64,000 nucleotides of DNA, from contig CATQHW010000001.1 of NCBI GenBank assembly GCA_958296075.1, forward strand, positions 248,001-312,000, read 5' to 3'. The notes beneath the pieces are model-generated. The model was not told where the DNA came from. It made no database searches and worked only from the letters and a program-made list of their open reading frames with translations. The DNA is from an uncultured Spirochaetia bacterium (GTDB lineage Bacteria; Spirochaetota; Spirochaetia; SZUA-6; Bin103). Positions 16,143-27,548 of this stretch are shown one piece after another; positions within the stretch are counted from its first letter, which is position 1; every line of letters begins with the position of its first letter. A program made the translations under genes and the position numbers.

Positions 16143-17249
16143 ATGTCCCGAACCGACCCCTTGGAGCGCATCGTCTTCATCGATCTCCCCGACGTCCCCG
16201 ACCTGCGCGTCGGCGGATTCGATCTCGACTTCACCATCCCGCTGCCACTGGAGATCGACGGCGAGGCCGGCGACGTCGACCTGGAGGAGATCACCTGGGA
16301 GGCGATCCTCGCCGGCGCGCTCAAGGTGCTGGCGTACCGGCCGGGACACCGCGACGCCGCGTACTTCCGCCGCTTCGTGCGCGCGGTGCGGCCGGACATC
16401 AACGGGGAGCTGACCGAAGCGGCCATCTTCAAGGCGCGCAACGGCGACCTTGACTTGGCGGAAGAGCTGTTCCTGGCGCTGATCGGCCTGTTCCCGGAAG
16501 ACCCGCAACCGGCCGTGAACCTGGCGCTCACCTATGAGGAGCGCGTGCGGGCCGCGCTGCACGCCGAGGACCGCGGCGAGGCCGAGCGCCGCCGCCGCGA
16601 GGTGCTGGCCGCCTACCGGCGGGCGCTCGACATCGATCCACTGTTCCCCGACGCCCACTTCAACTTCGCCTTCTTCCACTCCGAGATGGCCGACCACGCG
16701 AGCTGCCGCCGCCACCTGGAGATATACCTCAAGTACGGCACCGATTCGGAGAAGCTGCAGCAGGCTCGGGCGCTGCGCGAGCGGATCGACACCGAGGGGC
16801 TGGGCGACGCGCTGTTCCGCGAAGCGGTGGCGGCGATCCGCGACAGCCGCGAGCAGCAGGGAATCGAGCACGCGCGCCGCTTCGTCCGCGACCACCCCGA
16901 CACCTGGAACGGCTGGTTCGTGCTGGGCTGGGGCCTGCGCCGCACGGGCGATTACGCGCAGGCGCGCGTCGCGTTCGAGAAGGCGCTCGAGCTCGGCGAG
17001 CCGCAGGCCGACACGCTCAACGAGCTGTCGATCTGCAACCTGGAGCTGGGCGATCTGGCTGAATGCGAACGTTGCCTGCGCCTGGCGTTGGAGCTGGCGC
17101 CGGAGGATACGCGCGTCATCTCCAACATGGCGGTCCTGCAGCTCCGGCGCGGCGATACCGAGGGCGCCCTCGGCTATTTCCGCACCGTCCACGAGATCGA
17201 TCCCGACGACCCGGTAGCGGCGCGCTACCTGGCGGCGATCTCAGGCTGA
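16143..17249 (+). CDS. Tetratricopeptide repeat protein
   Basis: The protein has 368 residues. An acidic N-terminal region of about 90 residues (LPDVPDLRVGGFDLDF) has no recognised domain. From about residue 100, several TPR units follow, with repeating A/LG/Y spacing (AVNLALTYEERV; PDAHFNFAFFHSEM; WNGWFVLGWGLRRTGDYAQA; ISNMAVLQLRRGDTEGALGYF). It is probably a scaffold for protein contacts. I chose ATG 16143 over 16098 because the longer form overlaps the divergent kinase start. It is followed closely by the PilZ gene. Confidence 0.75.
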   Translation: MSRTDPLERIVFIDLPDVPDLRVGGFDLDFTIPLPLEIDGEAGDVDLEEITWEAILAGALKVLAYRPGHRDAAYFRRFVRAVRPDINGELTEAAIFKARNGDLDLAEELFLALIGLFPEDPQPAVNLALTYEERVRAALHAEDRGEAERRRREVLAAYRRALDIDPLFPDAHFNFAFFHSEMADHASCRRHLEIYLKYGTDSEKLQQARALRERIDTEGLGDALFREAVAAIRDSREQQGIEHARRFVRDHPDTWNGWFVLGWGLRRTGDYAQARVAFEKALELGEPQADTLNELSICNLELGDLAECERCLRLALELAPEDTRVISNMAVLQLRRGDTEGALGYFRTVHEIDPDDPVAARYLAAISG

Positions 17250-17262
17250 AGGCAGGCGTCCG

Positions 17263-17928
17263 GTGTGGGACGACGGCGGTCGGCGCCGGGACCGGTTGCG
17301 GAGCCTGGCCGCCGAAGACGGGCTCGAAGCAGCCGACGCGGCGGTGCTGGACGGACTGGCCCGGCGCTACGCGGTCCCGGACCCGGCGCGCCTGCTCGAC
17401 GACCGCGAACTGCTCGGCGAGCTGCTGGAGCGGGCGGTTCGCGCCGTGGAACGCCTGCCGGAGCTGGCCGAGCAGGACCGCCATCTCTGGGTGGCGCGCT
17501 ACTTCCGGCTCGAAGAGCGGATGGAGCGGCGCGCGACCGGCGACCCGCACCGCTCGCACCGCCGGCGGCAGGTCGACCGGCCGTGCATCGTCACCCCGCT
17601 CCGCATGGCGGCGCGCAGGCAGGGAGCGGCGCCGGAACCGCCGGTGATGGCGACGATCATGGACGCGTCGACCGGCGGCTGCGCGCTCAGCATCCTGGGC
17701 CCCTTCGCGGAGGGTGGATTGGCCCGGATCGAGTTCGATCTCGACGGCCGTACGCCGGTGGCCGCGATCGGCCGGGCGCGCGGCGTCCGGCCGCAGCGGC
17801 CGGCCGGCAGGATCGTGCATCTGCAGTTCGCCCGGCTTTCGCACGAGCACCGCAACCGCATCCACCGCTTCGTCTACCACGGCAACGATGAGTCAGGGCG
17901 CGACGGCCTGGGACACGGGCGGCAGTGA
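17263..17928 (+). CDS. PilZ-domain protein
   Basis: The protein has 221 residues from a GTG start 13 bp after the TPR gene. Residues 1-95 are a charged helical region. Residues about 100-215 are PilZ-like: basic entry RRRQVDRPC, then MDASTGGCALSIL matching the D/N-x-S-x-x-G motif, and a terminal HLQFARLSHEHRNRIHRFV. The classical RxxxR at the domain entry is only approximate, so cyclic-di-GMP binding is possible but not assured. It overlaps or abuts tsaE. Confidence 0.7.
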   Translation: MWDDGGRRRDRLRSLAAEDGLEAADAAVLDGLARRYAVPDPARLLDDRELLGELLERAVRAVERLPELAEQDRHLWVARYFRLEERMERRATGDPHRSHRRRQVDRPCIVTPLRMAARRQGAAPEPPVMATIMDASTGGCALSILGPFAEGGLARIEFDLDGRTPVAAIGRARGVRPQRPAGRIVHLQFARLSHEHRNRIHRFVYHGNDESGRDGLGHGRQ

Positions 17929-17929
17929 G

Positions 17930-18382
17930 ATGGGCAGCCCCGCCGCTGACCGCCCGTCCGCCCAACCGCAGCGCTACGACACGGCGGCGGCGGCGGAGAC
18001 CGAAGCGCTCGGCGAGCGCCTCGGCCGTGCGCTCGCCGCCGGCGACGTGGTGACCCTGTCAGGTCCGCTCGGCAGCGGCAAGACGACCTTCACCAAAGGG
18101 CTCGCGCGCGGCCTCGAGGTCGCCGAGGAGGTGACCAGTCCCACCTACGCGCTGGTCAGCGAGTACGACGGCCGGCTGGCGCTCTACCACGTCGACCTGT
18201 ACCGGATCGCCACGCCGGCGCAGTACGTTTCGCTCGCCATGGACGACATCCTGCACGGCCCCTGGGTCACCGTGGTGGAGTGGCCGGAGCACGCGGCGCC
18301 GCCGATCACCGGAGCGATCGAGGTCACCTTCGCGGTCGCCGCCGGCGGCGGACGCACGGTCCGCATACGGGGCACGGCATGA
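17930..18382 (+). CDS. tsaE: tRNA threonylcarbamoyladenosine biosynthesis ATPase TsaE
   Basis: The protein has 150 residues, normal for TsaE. The P-loop is GPLGSGKTTF (Lys about 49). The switch-like block is EEVTSPTYALVSEY, and the C-terminal WPEHA motif is present. TsaE drives the TsaB-TsaD complex in making t6A37 of ANN-decoding tRNAs. I chose ATG 17930. An in-frame ATG at 17888 would overlap the PilZ gene by 41 nt. tsaB overlaps its stop as ATGA. Confidence 0.92.
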   Translation: MGSPAADRPSAQPQRYDTAAAAETEALGERLGRALAAGDVVTLSGPLGSGKTTFTKGLARGLEVAEEVTSPTYALVSEYDGRLALYHVDLYRIATPAQYVSLAMDDILHGPWVTVVEWPEHAAPPITGAIEVTFAVAAGGGRTVRIRGTA

Positions 18383-19089
18383 CGGCCCTGGCCCTCGATA
18401 CCGCCGCGCCGGCGATGGGCGTGTGCGTCGCCGCCCCGCACGCCACCGTGGTCTGTTCGCTGGCGGTTGGCCTGGAGCACGGCACGCGCCTGGCGCCGCT
18501 GATCGACGGCGCCCTGCGGCAGGCCGGCGTCACCGCCGCGGACCTGGAGCTGGTCGTCTGCGGCATCGGCCCGGGTTCGTTCACCGGCACCCGCATCGGC
18601 ATCGCCACCGCGCTCGGCATGACCGCCGGCGGACGCTGCGGGTTGCTCGGCGTCTCCGGACTCGACGCCGCCGGGCACCGCCTGCGTTACTTCCCGGGCG
18701 TGGTAGCGCCGCTCATCGACGCCCGCAAGGGGCGGCTGTATACGGCGCTGTACCGCTCGGGCCAGCGCCTGACCGGCTTCCTGGACGAGAGCCCGACGCG
18801 CATCCGCGAACGGCTGCGCGCCTATCCGGCGATCCTGCTGACCGGACCGGCGGCGCCGCCGCTGCACGCGGCATGGAGCGGCGGCATGTCCCTCGACCCG
18901 AGCGCCGGGCAGGCCGACGCGGCGGCCCTGCTGGCCGTCGGCGCGCAGCGTTACGCCCGGCAGGCGGTGCGGCGCGTGCTCCCCCGGCCCGCCTACCTGC
19001 GGCCCAGCGAGGCGGAGTTGGGCCGGCCGGGACCGGCGGCGCCGGGCCTACGCGCCCTGCCCGCCCGCAGCGGCCCTACCAGTCGATGA
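18379..19089 (+). CDS. tsaB: TsaB, t6A complex dimerisation subunit
   Basis: This 236-residue protein of the ASKHA fold begins LALDTAAPAMGVCVA and contains the family block CGIGPGSFTGTRIGIATALG near residue 70. TsaB lacks glycoprotease activity and scaffolds TsaD and TsaE. It is coupled to tsaE by ATGA. The 3' end overlaps the convergent oxidoreductase by 14 bp. No tsaD is in the window. Confidence 0.93.
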   Translation: MTALALDTAAPAMGVCVAAPHATVVCSLAVGLEHGTRLAPLIDGALRQAGVTAADLELVVCGIGPGSFTGTRIGIATALGMTAGGRCGLLGVSGLDAAGHRLRYFPGVVAPLIDARKGRLYTALYRSGQRLTGFLDESPTRIRERLRAYPAILLTGPAAPPLHAAWSGGMSLDPSAGQADAAALLAVGAQRYARQAVRRVLPRPAYLRPSEAELGRPGPAAPGLRALPARSGPTSR

Positions 19090-20371
19090 GATCGTCGACG
19101 CGCACGATCCGGCCGGTCCGCATCGACACGTTGCCGGCGATGCCGGTGAGGATCGCGTTGGCGCCGTCCACGTGCGACGCCGCGCGAGAAAGCGGATCGT
19201 CCGCCCGCTCCCCGAACAGATCGCGCAGGATGCGCGGGTCGGCGCCGCCGTGAGCGCCCGCCGCCTCCTCCAGATCGACCTCCACGGGATCGCTGAACAT
19301 CGGCAGCACCCGCAGCCGGCGGGTCGCCACCGCCGCTTCGTCGGCCTGCTCGCCGCCGGCCGACACGTAGGAGGTCTCCACCTGATGCGCCTCGATCCGG
19401 CCGGCGGTGCCGGTCACCGACAGCCGGAACCCCTCCCAGGGGGCGTAGGCGGCCAGCGAGTAGGTCAGAACCGCCCCGCAGCGCATCCGCACCAACAGCC
19501 CGAGCGTGTCCTCGATGCTGATGCCGTCGCCGAACACGCTCTGATCGCGCAGATAGCCGTCCTCGTGCTCGGCGTGCAGGTACATCTCGCGCAGCGAATC
19601 GCTACCGGCAAGGTCGAGCGCGAACGGGTCGCCGGCAGCCGCGGCGCTGCCGTGCGCGCGGGCGTAGAAGCGGGTCTCGCCGCGCTCCTCCGCGTTGGCG
19701 CGGCCGTAGAACGCCAAGCCCCCGAAGGCCGCCACCGTCATCGGCGCGCTGGCCAGCCAGAAGTTGACCAGATCGAAGTGGTGCGACGACAGGTGGACCA
19801 GCAACCCGCCGCTGTTGCGCTTGTCGCGGTGCCAGCGCCGGAAGTAGTCGGCGCCGTGCCGGGTGTCGAGCAGCCACTCGAAGTGCATGGCGGTCACCTT
19901 TCCCACCGTGCCGCCGGCGACGATGCGGCGCACTGCGGTGGCCAGGGGCGAATAGCGGTAGTTGTAAGCGACGCGCACCGAGCGCCCGCTCCGCTTGACG
20001 GCGTCCAGGATCGCCTGCAGCCGGTGCTGATCGATCGTCAACGGCTTCTCGCTGATGACGTCGCAGCCCAGGTCGAGCGCGCGGATGATGTAGCGGTGAT
20101 GGGTCCGGTCGATCGTGGTGACGATCACGGTGTGCGGGCGCTGTTCGGCGATCATCGCGTCGAACCGATCCGGGGCGTACAGCGCCGCCTCGCCGCCGCC
20201 CGGATGGCGGCGCATCACCCGGTTGGCGTACTCCATGCGGGTGCGGTTGAGATCGCAGAGCGCCACGACCCGCGCCCGGTCGCCGAAATCGCGCGCCAGC
20301 GCTTCGTAGAAGAACCGGCCGCGTCCGCCCGTGCCGACCAGCGCGTAGCGCCGCTTCGCGCCGCCGTCCAT
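19076..20371 (-). CDS. Gfo/Idh/MocA-family NAD(P)-dependent oxidoreductase
   Basis: The protein has 431 residues. The N-terminal Rossmann fold starts RYALVGTGGRGRFF. The conserved SEKPLTI (catalytic Lys) is near residue 106. The C-terminal sheet domain has HLSSHHFDLVNFW, whose histidines fit the catalytic region. Enzymes of this family oxidise sugars, inositols or their derivatives, and the substrate is unknown. It is monocistronic and divergent from the lipoate ligase. Confidence 0.88.
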   Translation of the reverse strand: MDGGAKRRYALVGTGGRGRFFYEALARDFGDRARVVALCDLNRTRMEYANRVMRRHPGGGEAALYAPDRFDAMIAEQRPHTVIVTTIDRTHHRYIIRALDLGCDVISEKPLTIDQHRLQAILDAVKRSGRSVRVAYNYRYSPLATAVRRIVAGGTVGKVTAMHFEWLLDTRHGADYFRRWHRDKRNSGGLLVHLSSHHFDLVNFWLASAPMTVAAFGGLAFYGRANAEERGETRFYARAHGSAAAAGDPFALDLAGSDSLREMYLHAEHEDGYLRDQSVFGDGISIEDTLGLLVRMRCGAVLTYSLAAYAPWEGFRLSVTGTAGRIEAHQVETSYVSAGGEQADEAAVATRRLRVLPMFSDPVEVDLEEAAGAHGGADPRILRDLFGERADDPLSRAASHVDGANAILTGIAGNVSMRTGRIVRVDDLIDW

Positions 20372-20418
20372 GAGCGCAGCAGTGTAGAGGCTCGGCCTGC
20401 CGCCGGCAAACGCCGCCG

Positions 20419-21213
20419 ATGATCGGGCTCGACGGCGGACCGGTGCGCATGATCTGCGACGAGCCGGCGGACGGCGCCTGGAACATGGCGGTCGACCAGG
20501 CGCTGGCCGACTCGGCGGCCGGCGCGGGCGGGCGGGCGGCGATCCGCCTGTACGGGTTCCGCTCCCCCACCCTGTCGATCGGCCGGTTCCAATCGGTCGA
20601 AGACGTGCGCCTCGATCGCTTGCAGGTGGACGGCATCCCGCTGATCCGGCGGCCGACCGGCGGGCGGGCGGTCCTGCACGCCGCCGAGGTCACCTACGCG
20701 GTGGCGCTGGGCCGAGCGCACCTGAACCCGTTCACCAAGCGGGCCGTCTACCGCTTCGTGGGCGACCTGCTGCTCGCCGCCCTGACTGACCTGGGCGTCG
20801 CCTGCCGGCGCAACGACGCGCCGGTCGGCGACGCCGCCGACCCGGACTGCTTCGCCGCCACCGGCGAGTATGAGGTGATGGGGCGCTACGGCAAGCTGGT
20901 GGGCAGCGCGCAGATGGTCACCCGGCACGGCGTGCTCCAGCACGGCTCCATCCCGCTCGACGGTTCCTACCGGCGGGTGGCCCGCTACCTGACCGGCCGG
21001 CCCGCCGCGCCGGCCGCCGGCGCCTCGTGGCTGGCGCAGGAGACCGGCCGGCCGGCCGGTTTCGACGAGGTTGCCGGCCGGCTGCGACAGAGCCTTGCCG
21101 AGGCCGCAGGAACGGTGGAGGCGTGCGGCCTGGATGCGGCCGAGCGGCAGCGCGCCGCGGCGCTGCTGCCGCGCTTCGCGGGCGCGTCGTGGACACCGGC
21201 GGGCGCTCCGTGA
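20419..21213 (+). CDS. Lipoate--protein ligase A family (LplA/LipM-like octanoyl/lipoyl transferase)
   Basis: This 264-residue BPL/LplA/LipB-fold protein has the motif RRPTGGRAVLH (about 78-88) and the catalytic lysine block YGKLVGSAQ (about 155-163). An N-terminal MAVDQALADSA helix is present. It attaches lipoate or octanoate to E2/GcvH domains. The absence of a C-terminal accessory domain fits LipM or short LplA forms. The GTG of the next gene overlaps its stop as GTGA. Confidence 0.85.
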   Translation: MIGLDGGPVRMICDEPADGAWNMAVDQALADSAAGAGGRAAIRLYGFRSPTLSIGRFQSVEDVRLDRLQVDGIPLIRRPTGGRAVLHAAEVTYAVALGRAHLNPFTKRAVYRFVGDLLLAALTDLGVACRRNDAPVGDAADPDCFAATGEYEVMGRYGKLVGSAQMVTRHGVLQHGSIPLDGSYRRVARYLTGRPAAPAAGASWLAQETGRPAGFDEVAGRLRQSLAEAAGTVEACGLDAAERQRAAALLPRFAGASWTPAGAP

Positions 21214-23027
21214 CCACTGGACGCCGGCCCGGCGGCCGGCCGGCGGCGCGGGCGCCTGACCGGTCGATTCCGGCCCGTCCGCTCCTTGCCCTGTCGATTC
21301 TGGTGGCCCTGTCGATTCTGGCCCTGCCGCTCTGCGCACCGTCGCTCGGCGCCGCGCCGCCGGACCCCTCGATCGTCTGCCGGCCGGACGAGACGCCGCC
21401 CTGCGTGCGGGCGGACGGCTTCTGGCGGGATGCCCCGGCGGCGAAGCAGGCCGCCTACCTGGTGGAGCGGATGAACGACGCGGAGCTGCTCGGCCAGATC
21501 CTGGCGCTCGGGTACCTGGGGACCGGGTTCCCGGACGCCCTGCGGGCGTGGATCGCCGAACGTCACCTGGGCAGCGTCAAGGTCTCCGGCCGCAACGTCG
21601 CCGGCCTGGCCGAGCTGGCCGCCGGCGTCGGCGCCATGCAGGAGGCGGCGCGCGCCACCCGGCTGCAGGTGCCGCTGCTGGTCCTGACCGACCAGGAAGG
21701 CGGCTGGGTCCGCCACGTCAAGAGCGGCACGTCGCAGACGCCCGGCAACTTGGCGCTGGGCGCGGCCGGCATCCCGGACGACGCCTTTCAGACCGGCCGG
21801 TTCATCGGTCAGGAGCTGCGCGCGCTGGGCATCAACATGAACTTGGCGCCCACCGTCGACGTCTATTCCCATCCGGCGGCCGCGGTCATCGGGCCGCGCG
21901 CGTTCTCCTCCGATCCGGCGCAGACCGCGTTGCTGTCGGTGGCGTTCTACCACGGTCTGAACGCCGCCGGCGTGATCGCCACCGCCAAGCACTTCCCCGG
22001 CCACGGCGGCGCCGTCGGCGATTCGCATGCGACCCTTGCGGTGGCGGACGCCGACCTGCGGACGCTCTGGGAGCGCGATCTCCTGCCGTATCGGCTGCTG
22101 ATCCGCGAGGGACTGCCGGCGATCATGAGCGCCCACGTGGGCTACCCGCGCCTCATCGATCCGGGCACGCCGGCGTCCCTCTCCCCGTTCTTCCTCCGCG
22201 AGCTGCTGCGCGGCCGGCTCGGCTTCGACGGCATGGTGATCAGCGACGACCTGGAGATGCAGGGCGCCCTCGGCGCCGCCTTCGACACGGCGGCTGCGGC
22301 GGTGCGGGCGATCGAGGCGGGAACCGACCTGCTCCTGATCGGTCACACGCCCGCGCGGCAGGAGCGCGCTTGGCAGGCGCTGCGGCAGCGCATGGTCGAT
22401 CCGGCGTTCCGCGAACAGGTCGCGCAGGCGGCGCGCCGCGTGCTCCGGGTGAAGCTGGAGGCGTTCGGCTCGCCGGCCGCCGTGCCGCTCTTCCCGGCCG
22501 CCGACGCGGCGTCCGCAGTGCCGGCTCCGGGGGCCGCCGAGTTCTTCCGGGAAAGCGCGGCGCGCAGCGTCACCGCGGTCCGCTCCGCCGGCATCCCCTT
22601 CCGCCCCGACCCGTCCGCGCGGCTGCTGATAGTCGGCCAGAGCGACGCGTTCCTGCAAGAGGCGCTGCTGCGCTTTCCGCAGGCCGACCGCTATCGGTTC
22701 CCGTTCAGCCCGTTCTACGCATCGCGCCCGCAGGACCGGGACGCGGTGCGCACCATGGCCGGCGATTACGACGCGATCGTCTTCCTGCTCATGAACTACA
22801 ACAGCGCGGAGGTACTGGCGGGACTTGCGCCCTACGCCGATCGGGTGCTGGTGGTGTCGGCGCTCACGCCGGTCTACCTGATCGATCTGCCGTGGGTGCG
22901 AACGGCGGTGGCGGTCTACGGCCCGAACCGCGACTCGTACCGCGCCGGACTGGCGGTGCTGGCCGGGGACTTCGCCGCCGAAGGCCGGCTCCCGATCGAC
23001 TTCGGACGGGCGACCGGGGCGCCATGA
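21210..23027 (+). CDS. GH3 beta-N-acetylhexosaminidase, exported, two-domain NagZ type
   Basis: The protein has 605 residues from a GTG overlapping the lipoate ligase stop. A Sec signal is built on a doubled LALSILVALSILALPL stretch. The catalytic TIM-barrel has TDQEGGWV, then KHFPGHG with the GDSHATL dyad (about 259-272), and the nucleophile region VISDDLEMQGAL (Asp about 343). A C-terminal alpha/beta/alpha domain of about 200 residues follows, as in Bacillus-type NagZ. It removes GlcNAc from peptidoglycan fragments or glycans outside the cytoplasm. It is coupled by ATGA to a GNAT gene. Confidence 0.9.
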   Translation: MTTGRRPGGRPAARAPDRSIPARPLLALSILVALSILALPLCAPSLGAAPPDPSIVCRPDETPPCVRADGFWRDAPAAKQAAYLVERMNDAELLGQILALGYLGTGFPDALRAWIAERHLGSVKVSGRNVAGLAELAAGVGAMQEAARATRLQVPLLVLTDQEGGWVRHVKSGTSQTPGNLALGAAGIPDDAFQTGRFIGQELRALGINMNLAPTVDVYSHPAAAVIGPRAFSSDPAQTALLSVAFYHGLNAAGVIATAKHFPGHGGAVGDSHATLAVADADLRTLWERDLLPYRLLIREGLPAIMSAHVGYPRLIDPGTPASLSPFFLRELLRGRLGFDGMVISDDLEMQGALGAAFDTAAAAVRAIEAGTDLLLIGHTPARQERAWQALRQRMVDPAFREQVAQAARRVLRVKLEAFGSPAAVPLFPAADAASAVPAPGAAEFFRESAARSVTAVRSAGIPFRPDPSARLLIVGQSDAFLQEALLRFPQADRYRFPFSPFYASRPQDRDAVRTMAGDYDAIVFLLMNYNSAEVLAGLAPYADRVLVVSALTPVYLIDLPWVRTAVAVYGPNRDSYRAGLAVLAGDFAAEGRLPIDFGRATGAP

Positions 23028-23893
23028 GCGTGCGGCGGCCGGTGGACGCGGGCTGGTTCGAGGCCGGCGCGCGCTACCGCCGCGCGGTGCTCGAGCGGCT
23101 GCTCGACCGGGAGTGGGCGTACGTGCCGATCACCGCCCTGCTGCGGGAGCCGGCCTCGCCTCTGCGCGGCCGGCCTTTTCGGCTGTTCGCGACGCGCCGC
23201 GGCGCCGCGATCGCGGACGTGGTGGTTCGCGCCCGCGAGGGGTTGCTGCTGGCGGCGTTCGGCGAACGGGAAGCGCAGGAAGGGGAGGAACGCGAGCTGC
23301 GCGGCGTGATCGGCGCCGCGGCCGCGCCGCACTCCGGCATGGGGCTGACCGCCGAGGTGCGGCGCCTGGAGGTGCTGCTGGGGCTGCGCCCCCGCGCGTA
23401 CGTCGACCACGTCCTGATGACTCTGGACCGCGGCGCGCTGCCGGCCGAACGCGCCGTCCCCACCGGCGTGGTCACGCGCCGCGCGCGCGTTCGCGACACC
23501 GCGCGGTTGCTCGCGCTGCGCGAAGCGTACGAGATGGAGGAGGTGGTCCTGGACCGGTCGCGGTTCGAACGCGAAGCGTGCCGCCGGCGCCTGCGGCGCT
23601 CGCTGCGGAACGAGCTGGTCTACGTGGCCGAGCACCGCGGGCGTCCGGTGGCTACCGCCGCCACCAACACGCGCGGCGTCCGCGTCGATCAGATCGGCGG
23701 CGTCTTCACGGCGCCGGGACGCCGTCGCGCCGGTCTCGGTACGGCGGTGATGCAGGCGCTGCTGCGCGACATATTTCGCGACAAAGAGCAGGCGTGCCTG
23801 TTCGTCAAGACCGGCAACTCGGCCGCGCTGCGCCTGTACGAACGGCTGGGATTCGCGGCGCGTGGCGGCTACCGCATCAGCTACTACCGCTGA
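23024..23893 (+). CDS. GNAT acetyltransferase with N-terminal extra domain
   Basis: The protein has 289 residues from ATG 23024 (ATGA overlap with the GH3 gene). The C-terminal half is GNAT: acetyl-CoA site region APGRRRAGLGTAVMQ near 225 and LFVKTGNSAALRLYERLGF near the end. The N-terminal 130 residues are the partner domain seen in DUF4081-type GNAT proteins. The substrate is unknown. Co-translation with a cell-wall hexosaminidase is suggestive only. The end overlaps mrfB by 10 bp. Confidence 0.8.
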   Translation: MSVRRPVDAGWFEAGARYRRAVLERLLDREWAYVPITALLREPASPLRGRPFRLFATRRGAAIADVVVRAREGLLLAAFGEREAQEGEERELRGVIGAAAAPHSGMGLTAEVRRLEVLLGLRPRAYVDHVLMTLDRGALPAERAVPTGVVTRRARVRDTARLLALREAYEMEEVVLDRSRFEREACRRRLRRSLRNELVYVAEHRGRPVATAATNTRGVRVDQIGGVFTAPGRRRAGLGTAVMQALLRDIFRDKEQACLFVKTGNSAALRLYERLGFAARGGYRISYYR

Positions 23894-25058
23894 CGTGCCC
23901 CGCTCAGGGCGGCCCGTTTGCGGCGCAGGCGCGCCACCCGGCGCAGCAGGTCGCAGTCGAGCGCGCGCGCCCCCTTCCTGACGCCGCCGAAGAACGGCTT
24001 CACGCACTTGAGCGCCGCGTCGTAGTCCTTGGCCCGGTGTTCGTAGTACTTGGCCAGCTCCACGGCTGCGCCGCGGTCGCGGTGGCGCTTGGCCATGTCG
24101 TGCCACAGTTCGACCGCCTCCCGCCAAGCGCCGGCGCGCTTCAGCTCGCCGCCGAGCGCGGTGCCGCAGGTAAGCCGGCCGCCGTCGTAGCCGCGGCGCA
24201 GGTGGTCCAGCCCGCGGCGTTCCCCCCGCCCCAGCAGCAGGTGGCCGACGCCGTGGGGGTCGACCGGCACGGCGTCGTCGCCGGCCAGCGCCTGCTCGAT
24301 CGTCGCCAGCAGCCGCGCCAGCGTGATCACGTCGCGGTGGTTGTGGTCGAATACGACCGGCAGCCGCCCCAGGTCGCCGCTGCGCAGGAACTCGAAGTAG
24401 ATGTCCGGCACCTCGAACCCGTCGACGTCCTCACCCCGATCGATGCCCAGGATCGCCTCCTCCAGGGTCTTGAGCCGGCAGTCCGGGGTGAGTGAAGCCC
24501 ACAGGCGCCGCGACGGATAGAGCAGGTCGAGGTGCTCCGGCATGCTCAGGCGGCGGCCGTCGATCAGGAACCGTTCCGTCAGGATCGTCTTGTCGAACGA
24601 TCTGCCGTTGAAGGAGACGAACAGCCGGTGCTCGGCGAGCAGGCGCTCGACGTGCTCCAGGAAGGCGGTCTCCCCCGGGAAATCGCCCAGGAAGACCTGC
24701 TCCACCACCATCCGTTCGCCGCGCACCGCGGCGATGCCGAACAGAAAGATCACCGCCCCGGCGCCGGCCAGGCCGGTCGTCTCCGTATCGAAGAAGCCGC
24801 ACCGCTCGATCGGGACCGACGCCGGCAGCAGCCGCGGCCGCGCGGTGATCGGCGACGGGACGATGCCGATCCGCCGGTAGACGTACGGCGCCAGCCGTTG
24901 CCAGTCGGCGCCCAGGACGGCCTGCAGGTCGCCGTCCCCGCCAAAGTCGCCATGGGCACCGCCATCGACCTCGCCTTCGTCGACGAAGGGAGAGAGTCCC
25001 GCGCCGGCGCGCAGGTAGTCGAGCCTCCGGCGGATCGTGTCGCGCAGCGATCCGGTGG

Positions 25059-25062
<4 letters not shown>
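23884..25062 (-). CDS. mrfB: MrfB-like DEDD 3'-5' exonuclease (YprB, RNase H-like)
   Basis: The protein has 392 residues. The RNase H-like exonuclease begins at CGFFDTETTGL (Asp/Glu about 91-93), then FVSFNGRSFDKTIL and FDHNHRDVITL supply the other acidic residues of the DEDD set. A helical TPR-like tail follows. In Bacillus subtilis MrfB works with helicase MrfA in a UvrA-independent repair route for mitomycin lesions. Here the ATG overlaps the mrfA stop as ATGA, so the helicase-nuclease pair is conserved and coupled. Confidence 0.88.
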
Positions 25063-27422
<2,360 letters not shown>

Positions 27423-27548
27423 GCGCAGCGACGGACGTACCGCCAGTAGTTCCCCTCCCCCCTACGGATGTTACCCTGTTCCGGCCACGCTTGGCAAAGG
27501 CCGCCGATGTCCTCCGGGGGGCGGCGCCCGCGCCCGGAGGGTGCGCCC

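Noticed and set aside
21548..23893. A 781-residue frame fused to the GNAT gene
   Set aside because: The first 490 residues are the GH3 gene in the wrong frame. The ATGA junction at 23024 marks the real GNAT start.
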